From: Neocallimastix lanati (nom. inval.)
Lineage: Eukaryota > Neocallimastigomycota > Neocallimastigomycetes > Neocallimastigales > Neocallimastigaceae
NCBI GenBank assembly: GCA_016946835.1
Contig: JACVTC010000057.1
Location: 660,001 to 724,000, forward strand
DNA length: 64,000 nt
Direction of reading: 5' to 3'
Below, piece by piece: positions 63,886-64,000 of this stretch; the stretch's first letter is position 1; each line of letters begins with the position of its first letter. A program made the position numbers and the translations under genes. The notes beneath the pieces were generated by a model. That model worked only from the letters and a program-made list of their open reading frames with translations. It searched no databases and was not told where the DNA came from.

Positions 63886-64000
63886 GTTATAGTGTTTTAT
63901 AATATATATAATATATATAATATATATATGTATATATATATATATTGAATAATATTTATTTGCAAATTAAACTCATAAAATAGGATGTTTCCTTTTCCTA
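63886..64000. other. Window end, no gene seen
   Basis: 115 bp of mostly TA-rich sequence after the PIG-L stop codon. The last 20 bases are less AT-rich and may begin a further gene. Confidence 0.6.

Overview
The window looks like nuclear DNA of a very AT-rich, intron-bearing eukaryote with the standard code: TAA, TAG and TGA all end genes here. Long A/T homopolymers, (ATT)n, (TTTTA)n and (AAAAC)n arrays, short GT-AG introns, N-rich proteins, a fungal-type metaxin/Sam37, relics of LINE and Ty1-copia elements, and an intronless secreted protein of bacterial flavour next to ordinary eukaryotic genes fit an anaerobic gut fungus (Neocallimastigomycota) best. This is an inference. A dictyostelid is the main alternative.

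Layout. 1-16.6 kb is a tandem ABCA-transporter cluster on the minus strand: an intact gene (10303-16623), a dead middle copy (about 6318-10060) broken by a 5'-truncated LINE with a 14-bp target-site duplication, and a second gene (5116 to beyond base 1). 18.2-18.4 kb holds a GC-rich, hairpin-bearing island of unknown nature. A small secreted basic protein (19580-20220) diverges from a membrane-anchored P-loop GTPase-like gene (21891-25178). Next is a seven-exon minus-strand gene (26267-31334) that I reconstruct as a 1362-residue protein with two MATH domains and about 15 ankyrin repeats. Its 5' end is duplicated twice more as dead copies, before a BRO1-domain gene (33132-34553). 34.5-37.9 kb holds copia debris and an LTR.

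The right half holds housekeeping genes: a TMEM62-like metallophosphoesterase (minus), a CaMK-type kinase in 11 exons, Nup54, metaxin and PIG-L. Between metaxin and PIG-L lie a shrunken copia element, a MITE, an intronless secreted protein ending in an InlB/Listeria-Bacteroides-type repeat (56589-58067), and a decayed transposase-like relic.

Exon models were assembled by hand from GT/AG sites and reading frame. Every multi-exon model closes in frame, but no transcript evidence was available. The genes do not form one pathway. GC content, homology searches and RNA folding were not computed.
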